Made by a program: the position numbers and the translations under genes. A stretch of 33,350 bases of DNA, taken from assembly GCA_938035125.1 (NCBI GenBank), contig CALHNS010000025.1:1-33350 (forward strand). The letters run 5' to 3'. The DNA is from an uncultured Granulosicoccaceae bacterium. GTDB lineage: Bacteria; Pseudomonadota; Gammaproteobacteria; Granulosicoccales; Granulosicoccaceae. This document shows, one piece after another, positions 6,288 to 15,054 of this stretch. Within the stretch, counting starts at the first letter, position 1. Each line of letters starts with the position of its first letter. The notes under the pieces are model-generated. The model saw only the letters and a program-made list of their open reading frames with translations. It was not told the origin of the DNA and did no database searches.

Positions 6288-7700
6288 ATGCTTTGGGCAG
6301 CGCTGCACTTTCCACAGCTCCCACTAGAACGACTGCCGTGGGGCCATCCAGATTACCCAGAGCCTGCGGCCATTATTCAATCCATTGGGCCAAAGCGCAC
6401 TCTCATTGCTGCCAATAAAGCCGCCGATCTCATCGGCATCACGCCGGGCACGTCCTTAAAAAACGCTTACGCCATCGCCCCCAATTTACAAGTACAAGAA
6501 TTTGATGAAGCGGCACAAGCTGAGCATTTACAACAGCTAACGCTTTGGGCCATGCAATACTCATCTTGGGTATCACCTGAAGCGCCCGATATCATTCTTA
6601 TTGAGGCTGAAGCTAGCTTAAAACTATTCGGTGGTTTACGAGAGCTATACCGCCGCTGGTTAACCGATGCGGCGCGCCAACACTTAACGCTTCGCATTGG
6701 TATAGCCACAACCCCAAAGGCTGCCATATTATTTGCCAAATCTGGCCAGCGCATGCCGGCCACCGACAAACAAACGTTAAACACCTTGCTGAATAATTTA
6801 CCGATTGAACGCCTACCCTTAGACGACTTTGTTTTTAAAGGCTTACGCCAATCAGGCATTCGTACCGTTAAACAACTTCGGCAATTAAAACCTGCAGCCC
6901 TAACGCGTCGTTTCAACACAGGCTTAACTCATTACTTATACAAACTCGATGGCACTCTTCCCGACCCTCGCTGTGCATTTGTACCACCGGATACTTTTTC
7001 ACAAGGTGCAGACCTACCATTAGAAGCACCCGACACAGGCGCGTTAACTTTTCCGTTAAACCGTTTGTTAAACGCGCTAAGTGGCTATTTAACGTTAAAC
7101 GATTTGGGTGTGCGTGAACTTACCCTACTCTTGTCGCATCACAAAATGGAAGACACCTCCGTCACCATTGGCTTTCTAGACCCAACCTCAAACCGCGCAC
7201 ATGTTCTAAAAACCGCAACGGAACGATTAACCCGTATCACTCTACCTTCCCCTGTTATTCGACTGACACTTAACGCCAATGATTTGGCACCCATCGAGCG
7301 TAACGCACGCGATCTTTTTAAAAAGAGTCATGCCCAAGCACACAGCGCTGAACAAGTGATGGATAACTTAGCCGCTCGCTTGGGGCGCGATGCGTTATAT
7401 ATCGCTATGCCCGACGATGATCATCGCCCAGAGAAAGCTTGGCTTGCTCAAGTGCTTAATAGTGAACAACGCGCTTTTCAGTGGCCAGCACGGCCATTGT
7501 GGTTGTGCCCGGTGCCGCAATTGGCAAATCGTCCTTTAACGGTGATTTCTGCAGTGGAACGTATAGAGAACGGTTGGTGGGACAACAACGATGTTAGACG
7601 TGACTATTTCATTGCTTGTGACAAAAACGGTGGATGCTACTGGGCTTACAAAACTCGGCAGAATAATAAGCATTGGTATATCCACGGGATTTTTGCCTAA
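6288..7700 (+). CDS. imuB: ImuB, catalytically dead Y-family polymerase-like protein
   Basis: The 470-aa protein opens MLWAALHFPQLPLERLPWG, the ImuB version of the first Y-family polymerase motif. The acidic metal ligands of DinB or UmuC (DxD, later SxDE) are replaced (ALHFPQL; SPEAPDIILIEAEASLKLFG). Helix-hairpin-helix thumb motifs follow (FKGLRQSGIRTVKQLRQLKP), then a little-finger-like region and the ImuB C-terminus. Family knowledge: ImuB is a scaffold that binds the beta clamp, ImuA and DnaE2, and does not polymerise. A candidate clamp-binding segment is QGADLPLE at about residues 239-246. The protein is slightly shorter than many ImuBs but intact. It is the last gene of the apparent lexA operon; no clear rho-independent terminator follows. 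Confidence 0.95.
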   Translation: MLWAALHFPQLPLERLPWGHPDYPEPAAIIQSIGPKRTLIAANKAADLIGITPGTSLKNAYAIAPNLQVQEFDEAAQAEHLQQLTLWAMQYSSWVSPEAPDIILIEAEASLKLFGGLRELYRRWLTDAARQHLTLRIGIATTPKAAILFAKSGQRMPATDKQTLNTLLNNLPIERLPLDDFVFKGLRQSGIRTVKQLRQLKPAALTRRFNTGLTHYLYKLDGTLPDPRCAFVPPDTFSQGADLPLEAPDTGALTFPLNRLLNALSGYLTLNDLGVRELTLLLSHHKMEDTSVTIGFLDPTSNRAHVLKTATERLTRITLPSPVIRLTLNANDLAPIERNARDLFKKSHAQAHSAEQVMDNLAARLGRDALYIAMPDDDHRPEKAWLAQVLNSEQRAFQWPARPLWLCPVPQLANRPLTVISAVERIENGWWDNNDVRRDYFIACDKNGGCYWAYKTRQNNKHWYIHGIFA

Positions 7701-7779
7701 AACTTGCTTCCTAACCAAAAGGGAAGGAAAAAGACCCTAAAACTGTTCAACTCTTCACGAAAATGGTCGTTAATATGAC

Positions 7780-7812
7780 TGAGTTGCTGAACTCAACCTG
7801 ACAGGGCTGTCA
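7780..7812 (+). other. two adjacent palindromes upstream of the GGDEF-EAL gene
   Basis: TGAGTTGCTGAACTCA (7780-7795) is a perfect 6-bp stem with a 4-nt loop. TGACAGGGCTGTCA (7799-7812) is a second inverted repeat just after it. Both lie 40-70 bp before the start at 7853. They are not LexA boxes, since the half-site order is wrong. They could be a regulator binding site or stem-loops in the leader. No T-run follows, so they are not an obvious terminator for imuB. Confidence 0.35.
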
Positions 7813-7852
7813 ACAAAACTCAAGGACGGGTTCATTCGGGTTTGATATTTTA

Positions 7853-9859
7853 ATGCAAGCAAATTTTATAAACCGTGATCGCACCACGCTCATGATCAGC
7901 GGCGGCTTTATCGCCGTCTTCGCGCTGATGTTGCTTGTCGCCTACTTATCTGTCAGTACCATGAACGGTGTTAACCGTAGTATGGCGGACTTAATCCATA
8001 ACACCGATCAAAAAACAAGTCTTGCCTACCAAATGCGCGATGTGATTCGTTTGCGATCGGCTGAAGTTCGTGCCATTGCCCAAACGAACAACCCTGAAGA
8101 TCGCGAAAAGATTTTCGATAAATTAATACAAAGCACACGAACATACAATCAAGCCAACGCAAAACTAAAAGAACTGGCTGCTAATCAGCGCGAAAGTGAA
8201 GTGCTGACAAAAATGGCCGAAGCCACAGCGCGTTCAAACGAAGCTTATGATCAGGCCGCAGGCGCCATTTACGCAATGGAAAATAACCCCGACGCGTTGA
8301 AGTCAAGCTTAGGCAATGTACAGCTGCGCGAATTAGTATTGTTAAATCAGTTAAACGGTTTAGTGCAGCTGGAAAAAGAGCTCTCAGCTGAAGCTTTGGC
8401 TAACAATCAAAGTCGTTATAAGAAAACACTGTCGTGGTTAATTGCAACAGTAATCGCTACGTTCTTGGTGTCACTACTCATCTCTGGTGCGGTAACAAAT
8501 CGAGTAACCGCTGCCAACAAACGCATAAAACACCTTGCCGCACACGATGATTTAACCGGGCTGCACAATAGGCGCAGTTTCGAAGCCGCATTGAAGAACA
8601 CTATGGCTGCGGCCAAACGCTCTAACACGGCACAAGGGCTTATGTACTTAGATTTTGATCGTTTCAAAATCGTGAACGACTCTTGTGGTCATCATGCGGG
8701 TGATCAGCTGCTAACCGAGCTTAGCTCAATGCTGCAAGAACAATTAAACGATGCCGATATTTTTGCTCGCGTTGGCGGTGATGAATTTGCCATCATTACT
8801 CGCGGTCGCGATGTTAAAAGCATTATGGAATTGGCTGAAAACCTAAGACAGAAAGTTCAAGACTACACGTTCGAATACCAATCACAGCCTTTCGCTGTGA
8901 GTTTGAGTATCGGTGTTATCCCTATTACGGGTAAAGAAGAGAGTATCGAAACGTTGTTGCAAGATGTGGATTCTGCTTGTTACGTTGCTAAGCAAATGGG
9001 CCGTAACCGCGTGCACCTTGCGCACAACGACGATGTTGAAGTGGTGAAGTACCGTAATGACATAGCTGGCATTCAAAACATCCGCAATGCCTTAGATAAC
9101 GATCACCTTACCCTCTACTATCAACCGGTTCATCGCATCACCGAAACCGGAACCGAAATGGCGCACTGCGAAATCTTACTGCGCATTATTAACGAACACG
9201 GTGAAACCTTATCCCCTGCCGACTTCATCCCCATTGCCGAAAAGTACAACTTAATGGCAGAGATTGATCGTTGGGTAATCTCTAACGTCATGGCATGGGT
9301 GGCTAAACATCAAAACGATTATCAGATCCCCAGGTTTTTAATAAACTTAAGTGGCTTGTCTTTCATCGACGAAGATTTTCTAGGTTTCGTTATTAATGAG
9401 CTAGATCATCACGGCGTTGATCCTGCAAACATTGCCTTCGAAATTACCGAAACGGCTGCCATGGACAACATCAAACAAGCCAATGCGTTTATCGATGAGC
9501 TGCGTAAAATCGGCTGTCATTTTGCTCTGGATGATTTTGGCACCGGTTTTTCAACCTTTGAATATCTTAAAAACCTCACCATCGATTACCTAAAAATTGA
9601 TGGATCATTAGTTAAAAACATTGCCACTGATCGGGTAGACCGTGAAATGGTTCGCGCTATCAATGAGATTGGGCACACAGTTGGTGCAAAAACCATTGCT
9701 GAATTTGTTGAAGATTTAACCATCGTCGACATCCTTCGCGAAATCGGTGTGGAATATGCACAGGGATACGGCATTCAGCGCCCTGGGGCACTGGATGAGC
9801 TGATTCCACAGCTGCTTAGCAGCACGGGTAACATTGAGCAATGGCGGGAAGCATCATAA
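7853..9859 (+). CDS. membrane GGDEF-EAL cyclic-di-GMP protein
   Basis: The 668-aa protein has TM1 at about residues 18-38 and a periplasmic four-helix sensor of the MCP type to about 190. TM2 spans about 193-213, followed by a cytoplasmic GGDEF domain and an EAL domain. The active site RVGGDEFAI is intact (GGDEF 308-312), preceded by DDLTGLHNRRSFE. The EAL motif is E440-I-L (HCEILLRI), and the other catalytic residues are present: NLSGLSF, EITETAAM, DDFGTGFSTFEYLKN and YLKIDGSLV. Both synthase and phosphodiesterase activity are therefore plausible; which dominates cannot be read from sequence. It follows imuB by 152 bp in the same direction with its own leader and probably has its own promoter. 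Confidence 0.95.
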   Translation: MQANFINRDRTTLMISGGFIAVFALMLLVAYLSVSTMNGVNRSMADLIHNTDQKTSLAYQMRDVIRLRSAEVRAIAQTNNPEDREKIFDKLIQSTRTYNQANAKLKELAANQRESEVLTKMAEATARSNEAYDQAAGAIYAMENNPDALKSSLGNVQLRELVLLNQLNGLVQLEKELSAEALANNQSRYKKTLSWLIATVIATFLVSLLISGAVTNRVTAANKRIKHLAAHDDLTGLHNRRSFEAALKNTMAAAKRSNTAQGLMYLDFDRFKIVNDSCGHHAGDQLLTELSSMLQEQLNDADIFARVGGDEFAIITRGRDVKSIMELAENLRQKVQDYTFEYQSQPFAVSLSIGVIPITGKEESIETLLQDVDSACYVAKQMGRNRVHLAHNDDVEVVKYRNDIAGIQNIRNALDNDHLTLYYQPVHRITETGTEMAHCEILLRIINEHGETLSPADFIPIAEKYNLMAEIDRWVISNVMAWVAKHQNDYQIPRFLINLSGLSFIDEDFLGFVINELDHHGVDPANIAFEITETAAMDNIKQANAFIDELRKIGCHFALDDFGTGFSTFEYLKNLTIDYLKIDGSLVKNIATDRVDREMVRAINEIGHTVGAKTIAEFVEDLTIVDILREIGVEYAQGYGIQRPGALDELIPQLLSSTGNIEQWREAS

Positions 9860-10027
9860 AAATGTGACTCTATTCACATTGTAATGACATGAAGAAATGG
9901 CTGAAATTCGATCAAATAATATGAATTCGTGTAAAAACAGGCGTATTTCGAGCCCTATGTTCAGCGCAATTCGACGTTTGGATTCGTTCTTTCTGTATCA
10001 TGACCTCACTGCCCTGAAAGACACTTT

Positions 10028-10777
10028 ATGCAGGTAATGGATTTTTTAACAACACCGGGATGGATTAGTTGTGCGATAGCGCTGGTATTCGGTGCAGTTG
10101 CAGGCTTTCTATTGGGCGGGCGTAAAGCAAAGCGCGCCAAGCGCGACATGCAACATACCCTTAATCTCCAAAGTGTAGAGCTTTTAGAGGCTCGCACCGA
10201 AACCCGTAAGCTCTCTCAGTACTTAGGTGCTGCAAAGCGTAAAGATCGCGTGCTTGAACTTGCTCTAACCAAATTAAAAACCGGTACTGAAAACGAGACA
10301 GCACTGAAACTTAAATTAGAAGACATCGATCGTCAGCATTTTATCGAAATGCAAAAAATGAACATGACGATGGTGGAATCTAAACAACGTGCAAAAGTTG
10401 CAGCCGTCGCAGCTCGTGAAGCAGGCTTTCGATTACGCCTGTTGGAAAAAGCTTTGCCACAAATGCAAACGATTTCGGCACCTGAACCGAAGTCTTATGG
10501 CCACGGTGAAGCGGTAACGGTTAGCGTTGTTGATAAACACGCACCTGCGGCTAAACGCGAACAAGCAAATGTGGTTTCAAATCGAGATTTACACCGCTTA
10601 ACCGCTCTTAAATCTAGCAACGAACAGGTGTGCGAGCGACCGGTCAATACGGTCAAATTTCCACCAAGCCCTGCACCAACCCCTGTTCCAAACGATACTC
10701 ATCGTAATCACGTCGATGAACACACTGACGATGAACAAATTTTGCCCAAAAATAGCGCTGCTAAGCGCGCACCTTGA
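10028..10777 (+). CDS. hypothetical membrane-anchored coiled-coil protein
   Basis: The 249-aa protein has one N-terminal TM (about residues 12-31, ISCAIALVFGAVAGFLLGG) ending in a basic stop-transfer stretch (RKAKRAKRD). This predicts a small periplasmic end and a cytoplasmic body. Residues 40-140 are long, charged and helical, with heptad-like spacing. The C-terminal 100 residues are Pro/Ser/Asp-rich and disordered-looking (PPSPAPTPVPND). No family recognised. It leads a run of three same-direction genes encoding single-pass membrane proteins, but an 84-bp gap separates it from the next, so co-transcription is likely rather than certain. The N-TM plus coiled-coil shape recalls the third gene of the run. 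Confidence 0.75.
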   Translation: MQVMDFLTTPGWISCAIALVFGAVAGFLLGGRKAKRAKRDMQHTLNLQSVELLEARTETRKLSQYLGAAKRKDRVLELALTKLKTGTENETALKLKLEDIDRQHFIEMQKMNMTMVESKQRAKVAAVAAREAGFRLRLLEKALPQMQTISAPEPKSYGHGEAVTVSVVDKHAPAAKREQANVVSNRDLHRLTALKSSNEQVCERPVNTVKFPPSPAPTPVPNDTHRNHVDEHTDDEQILPKNSAAKRAP

Positions 10778-10861
10778 GTCAGTTTTTCGTCGTAGCTTCC
10801 CGTAACGCATCGTTTCAATTAAGTTTCACTATTCGCAGTAAGACATAGCCTGCTGAATGTT

Positions 10862-11578
10862 ATGATCCATGTCATGGATCAGAATCTTACATTCTTTGAC
10901 ACAGACGATGAACCCTTAAGCATCTGGCCTTGGGTCGTTGGATTAGTGGCCCTTTTTGGGGTGGTGTTTCTCACCGCTAAATCCAGTAATGCCATTCAAG
11001 ATTCCATTTCAACAAACGTTCGGCAAACCTTAAGTGCGCAAAACATTGCAGGAATCGATGTGGCGGTTGATGGACGGGATGTCAGTTTAAGCGGCACGAT
11101 TGATGTCAGTTTGAACAAACGCCAATTAATCGCATCGGTTGCCGATGTGAATGGCGTGCGTACCGTTAACGACAACATAAGCGTGTTCGATCCAAAAATT
11201 GAGGCTGAAAAAAGAGCGCAAGCCTTTCAGTCACAGCTCTCAGGTATTCGTCTGGATGCTTTGGCGTTCGAACCCAACAGTGCGTCACTGACCAGCGATA
11301 GCCGCCCTGCACTGGATGCATTAATTCAGTTATTGTTGCGTTACCCAAATCAACAGGTTCGCGTGGCGGGACACACTGACAACACCGGTCGCCCGGCTGT
11401 TAATTTACGCATCAGTCGCGAACGTGCCGCAACGGTTGCAAGTTACATGACGTCTCGCGGTGTAGCAAAAGAGCAAGTTATCGCGCGTGGCTTTGGCGCA
11501 TCAAGCCCCATTGCCGACAACTCAACCGAAGCTGGTCGTGCAAGAAACCGGCGCATCGAAATTTCACACATAAAGTAA
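10862..11578 (+). CDS. membrane-anchored BON-OmpA protein
   Basis: The 238-aa protein has a single TM at about residues 21-40 (IWPWVVGLVALFGVVFL), a BON domain at about 50-110 and an OmpA-like peptidoglycan-binding domain at about 125-238. BON evidence is VDGRDVSLSGTIDVSLNKRQ followed by VADVNGVRTVNDNI. The OmpA-like domain has VAGHTDNTGRPAVN...RAATVASYM...GFGASSPIADN...GRARNRRIEI; the diaminopimelate-binding Asp and Arg are in HTDNTG and RARNRR. TM-BON-OmpA is the order seen in mycobacterial ArfA-type proteins. It likely links the inner membrane to peptidoglycan. Start choice is uncertain: ATG 10862 or ATG 10874, both within a 19-bp palindrome and without a good Shine-Dalgarno. Confidence 0.92.
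   Translation: MIHVMDQNLTFFDTDDEPLSIWPWVVGLVALFGVVFLTAKSSNAIQDSISTNVRQTLSAQNIAGIDVAVDGRDVSLSGTIDVSLNKRQLIASVADVNGVRTVNDNISVFDPKIEAEKRAQAFQSQLSGIRLDALAFEPNSASLTSDSRPALDALIQLLLRYPNQQVRVAGHTDNTGRPAVNLRISRERAATVASYMTSRGVAKEQVIARGFGASSPIADNSTEAGRARNRRIEISHIK
10863..10881 (+). other. 19-bp palindrome over the start codon of the BON-OmpA gene
   Basis: TGATCCATGTCATGGATCA has perfect 9-bp arms around a central T. It covers both candidate start codons of the BON-OmpA gene. It could be an operator or a translation-controlling hairpin, though a 1-nt loop would need to open in RNA. No known regulator consensus is recognised. Confidence 0.4.
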
Positions 11579-11603
11579 TGTTAGTTAGTACCGGGGGTAT
11601 AAC

Positions 11604-12776
11604 GTGATCTATCTGCTAAGCCAGATGAGCTTCATCATCCTTCTAGCGGCAATTGCCGGTGGCGCACTCGGCTGGGTGCTGCAACGTCTTAGAGGGCAAC
11701 AACGAGTTAGCGAATTGCAGCAAGCGGTTACTCAACAGCAGCAACAAGTTAAACAAGCGCAAACCGATGTCTCTATGCTCGCGCAAGACTATGACGAACT
11801 GAAGCAATCCAGTTCTGCCACCATAGAAAATTTAAGAAACGACAACTTACAAATTCCGAACCTGCATCAAAACTTAGAGAAAAGCCAATTATTGGTACGC
11901 CAGCTGATGCAAAAACACGAAGCGCAAATTCGTGAATACGCATCGGAAAACGAAATATTAAAAGGCAAAGTTAAGCACTTAGATGATCGCGAGCGGGCGT
12001 TAAATAAATTGCAAGCCGATGTGGAACGCAGCCGTCGTGAAATTAACGATGCGAAATCAGCTGAAAATGAAAACCCCGCTAAGCACGAAAACGAAAAGGC
12101 TGCAGCGCACGCAACAGAGACGGACAGCGTAAGCGCGGAAGCCAACGCAAACACAAACGCAGAAACATCCAAATCGACTGCAACACAAACTGCCGCATCA
12201 CATACGAGCGCAGGCGTTCTGCCGCCTGCGAAGGCAAGTGATAAATCACGAATCAACACCACCAGCCAGTCCATTGCTGATCTTACCGAGCAAGCGCGTC
12301 AAAAAGCGGCGCGCGAGAAAGCGGCCGAAGAAAGTTTAAATATGTCCGCAGACGTAAGCGGAGAAGCGGGCAGCTTAACGGTTGCGTTGGCAGAAGCAGA
12401 CGTGGTCCTTGCAGCCATTGATAAAAAACGCGAAGACACCTCCCATACCATAGCCGATGATGAGGTGGTGGATGCCAGCAACATCGATTTTGATGCTGAA
12501 TTTGCCGACGGTTTTAGCGAACTGGATGCGCAGGAGCGTCTATTCGATCCAGTGGATCAGCACGATGACTTACAAACCATTTTCGGGATCGGCCCCGTTA
12601 CCGAAAAAGGGCTGAATAAGCTCGGCATAACCAGCTACTCGCAGCTGGCAGAACTCAAACGTCACGACATTGAGCGTATCGCCAGCGCGCTAGAAATCGT
12701 ACCCGGTAAGATCGAACGTGAGAACTGGGTTGGAAATGCGAGACGTCAACTTGAGGATGTGCTCGAAGAGCTCTGA
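11604..12776 (+). CDS. membrane-anchored coiled-coil protein with C-terminal helix-hairpin-helix
   Basis: The 390-aa protein starts at GTG 11604 behind a GGGGG ribosome binding site. It has an N-terminal TM (about residues 5-25), a coiled coil (about 28-150) full of Gln/Lys/Glu heptads, and an Ala/Glu/Asn/Thr-rich linker (about 150-230). An acidic stretch follows, and then a C-terminal helix-hairpin-helix domain (about 325-390): LQTIFGIGPVTEKGLNKLGI and then LAELKRHDIERIASALE. HHH domains of this kind usually bind DNA non-specifically. A membrane-tethered coiled coil ending in one suggests a nucleoid-to-envelope tether, which is inference. It follows the BON-OmpA gene by 25 bp, so the two are probably co-transcribed. 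Confidence 0.85.
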   Translation: MIYLLSQMSFIILLAAIAGGALGWVLQRLRGQQRVSELQQAVTQQQQQVKQAQTDVSMLAQDYDELKQSSSATIENLRNDNLQIPNLHQNLEKSQLLVRQLMQKHEAQIREYASENEILKGKVKHLDDRERALNKLQADVERSRREINDAKSAENENPAKHENEKAAAHATETDSVSAEANANTNAETSKSTATQTAASHTSAGVLPPAKASDKSRINTTSQSIADLTEQARQKAAREKAAEESLNMSADVSGEAGSLTVALAEADVVLAAIDKKREDTSHTIADDEVVDASNIDFDAEFADGFSELDAQERLFDPVDQHDDLQTIFGIGPVTEKGLNKLGITSYSQLAELKRHDIERIASALEIVPGKIERENWVGNARRQLEDVLEEL

Positions 12777-12787
12777 ATCTGCCACAC

Positions 12788-14311
12788 ATGTTTAGCCATT
12801 CGGCCCGTGGATTGCATCTTCGGGCTATGCGTTTTATTACCCTTTTTTTGCTGCTGTTCGGACTTAGCTCGGCAGCTACCGAAAGCTCTGAAGCCTCTGA
12901 GCTCAGTGAATTTACTCCGTGCCGAATTGGTTTAGCACCACGTACTCTGGCAGCAGAATGCGCCACTCTGAGCGTATCGTTCACCCACGATCTGCAACCA
13001 CCCCAACCTACAGATCAAGAAATTCCAACCACCTACTCGTTATCCATCGCCCGCATACCAGCCCGGTCCAAGCAACCTGAATCCGATCCTGTCACCATCA
13101 TTGCAGGGGGCCCTGGACAAGGTGCACAAGATTCATGGCCTCAACTTGCCAATGCTTTCCGCGCTATTCAAGCCAATCGCGATGTGTACTTGGTTGATCA
13201 ACGCGGTACGGGAAATTCGGGGGCGATGCGCTGCCCAACACCACCACCGGGCACAGGCTTCACTATTGATTTAACCGAAGTACGGCAAACCGCAAAAATC
13301 TGTTATGACAAGCAGCCGCAACCCACACAATGGTTCACCACCAGTGTGGCCGTGCGCGATTTAGATGCCGTACGCAAAGCCCTAGATGTTCAGCAATGGA
13401 ATATTTACGGCGTATCTTATGGAACCCGCGTGGCCTTACATTACTTGCGTCGTTACCCGCAACACACCCGTAGCGTTATAGTGGATGCCGTGGTGCCACC
13501 ACAAAAGCCAATAGGCCCAGAGCTGCCTTTGCATGCACAGCAATCATTGGATGCGTTGTTCGAACGTTGTGAAGCTAACGAAGGCTGCGCCAAATCGTTT
13601 CCACAGCTTGCTACTAAAACACAAAACCTATTTGACTCTTTGCAGAAAACCCCCCGCGAGGTGCAATTCGAGAATCTGTCTAAGGGCTCACTGGACACCA
13701 TGAGTTTTACCAATCAGCACTTATCGATGTCGGTTCGATTGTTAAGTTACAGTGCTTACGGTACAGCGATTCTGCCTTCGATGCTGCACGATGCCGCGGT
13801 GAACAGCAACCTTGCGCCGTTCGCACGCCAAGTGGCTTTACAAGATAGCCAATTGGGTGGTTCTATGGCAACAGGCATGCACGCAGCAGTCATTTGCACA
13901 GAAGATGCACCCTATATCGATGCAACGGCCGATCGAACCAAATTGAAAGCAACCTTCATAGGCGATTACATCGTTGATGCCATGATCGCAAGCTGTGAAC
14001 CTTGGCCACTGGGTGTGATTGATGACGATTTTCGAACACCAGTAACAGGCGATGTACCCGTGTTGGCTTTATCAGGTGATGTTGACCCAATAACACCACC
14101 GTCTTATGCCGATTTAGCTATAAGTAAGCTTAGTAACGCCTACCACATTATTAACCCACATCAAGCACACACCCAAGCACCACTGGGTTGTATGCCCACT
14201 GTACTTAAGCAATTCATTGAAACAAAATCCCCTGCCGAATTAAACCTTGAATGTCTTGATCGCTTATCACCGCCTGCACTGTTCGTGGACGCAAACGGCC
14301 CACTGCCATGA
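12788..14311 (+). CDS. exported alpha/beta hydrolase (TAP/proline iminopeptidase-like)
   Basis: The 507-aa protein has a signal peptide whose core is MRFITLFLLLFGLSSA. Translation may start at 12788 or at the internal ATG 12827, and neither has a clear Shine-Dalgarno. The alpha/beta hydrolase fold shows the oxyanion segment IIAGGPGQGAQDSWP, then DVYLVDQRGTGNSG and the nucleophile elbow GVSYGTRVAL (Ser). Near the C-terminus are Asp in SGDVDPITPPS and His in NPHQAHTQAPLG. The TAP-like C-terminal domain fits tripeptidyl or prolyl aminopeptidases. It overlaps the following ABC ATPase gene by 4 nt (ATGA), a coupling common for this hydrolase-ABC trio. Periplasmic peptidase or esterase activity is likely; the substrate is unknown. 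Confidence 0.9.
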   Translation: MFSHSARGLHLRAMRFITLFLLLFGLSSAATESSEASELSEFTPCRIGLAPRTLAAECATLSVSFTHDLQPPQPTDQEIPTTYSLSIARIPARSKQPESDPVTIIAGGPGQGAQDSWPQLANAFRAIQANRDVYLVDQRGTGNSGAMRCPTPPPGTGFTIDLTEVRQTAKICYDKQPQPTQWFTTSVAVRDLDAVRKALDVQQWNIYGVSYGTRVALHYLRRYPQHTRSVIVDAVVPPQKPIGPELPLHAQQSLDALFERCEANEGCAKSFPQLATKTQNLFDSLQKTPREVQFENLSKGSLDTMSFTNQHLSMSVRLLSYSAYGTAILPSMLHDAAVNSNLAPFARQVALQDSQLGGSMATGMHAAVICTEDAPYIDATADRTKLKATFIGDYIVDAMIASCEPWPLGVIDDDFRTPVTGDVPVLALSGDVDPITPPSYADLAISKLSNAYHIINPHQAHTQAPLGCMPTVLKQFIETKSPAELNLECLDRLSPPALFVDANGPLP

Positions 14312-15054
14312 TTAAGGCAACTGAATTAAGTAAATCCTTTAATGGCGTAGCAGGACAAAAAAAACGCCGAGTGGTGGCAGTTGAATCGGTGTCGTTTGAA
14401 GCCGCCGATGGACGCATCACCGGTTTACTTGGCCCTAATGGCGCTGGAAAATCTACCACCTTACGCATGTTAGCCACCTTGATAAAACCCGATTCGGGCA
14501 GCGCTACTATTGATGGCTATTCCGTGCAAAACGATGTGTTGGCAGTGCGCCATCAGTTGGGGTTCATGCCACATAACGCGGGCATATACCCAAGATTAAC
14601 CACACGAGAGAATATTCGTTACTACGCACGTTTATGCGGCATGGACAAGCGCACCACTGAAACTCGTGTGGATGAATTGGTGTCGCTATTGGCAATGGAA
14701 GGGTTTGCAGATCGTCGCACGGCAGGTTTCTCTCAAGGACAAAAAACTAAAGTAGCGCTGGCACGAGCTTTAGTGCACAGACCACAAACCATTTTGTTAG
14801 ATGAACCCACCAACGGTTTGGACGTGATGGCCACACGTGGGCTACGAGACATCATAAGAGCTTTAGCCAAAGAGGGACACTGCATCGTTTTCTCAAGCCA
14901 CATCATGCAAGAGGTGGCAGCGTTATGCGATGAAATAGCGATCATATCCGATGGCAACATTTCCATGACAGGCTCATTAAACACACTCTTACAAAACACC
15001 GGACAAAGCTCATTGGAAGATGCTTTTGTCAGTGCCATAGGCGGTGAACTGTGA
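14308..15054 (+). CDS. ABC transporter ATP-binding protein, NatA-like
   Basis: The 248-aa ATPase has Walker A GPNGAGKST (42-50), Q-loop region LGFMPHNAGIYPRLTTRENI, signature FSQGQ (the usual LSGGQ position), Walker B TILLDEPTNGLD and an H-loop in VFSSHIMQEV. The organisation and the partner ABC-2 permease match NatA of Na+ efflux ABC exporters. The start codon overlaps the hydrolase stop, and the stop overlaps the permease start, so all three are translationally coupled. In NatAB systems the ATPase drives export of sodium or hydrophobic compounds. The real substrate here, perhaps related to the exported hydrolase, is not evident. Confidence 0.95.
   Translation: MIKATELSKSFNGVAGQKKRRVVAVESVSFEAADGRITGLLGPNGAGKSTTLRMLATLIKPDSGSATIDGYSVQNDVLAVRHQLGFMPHNAGIYPRLTTRENIRYYARLCGMDKRTTETRVDELVSLLAMEGFADRRTAGFSQGQKTKVALARALVHRPQTILLDEPTNGLDVMATRGLRDIIRALAKEGHCIVFSSHIMQEVAALCDEIAIISDGNISMTGSLNTLLQNTGQSSLEDAFVSAIGGEL

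Noticed and set aside
7799-7812. LexA box upstream of the GGDEF-EAL gene
   Set aside because: The palindrome is TGACAG-GG-CTGTCA, with half-sites in the reverse order and wrong spacing compared with CTGT-N8-ACAG.
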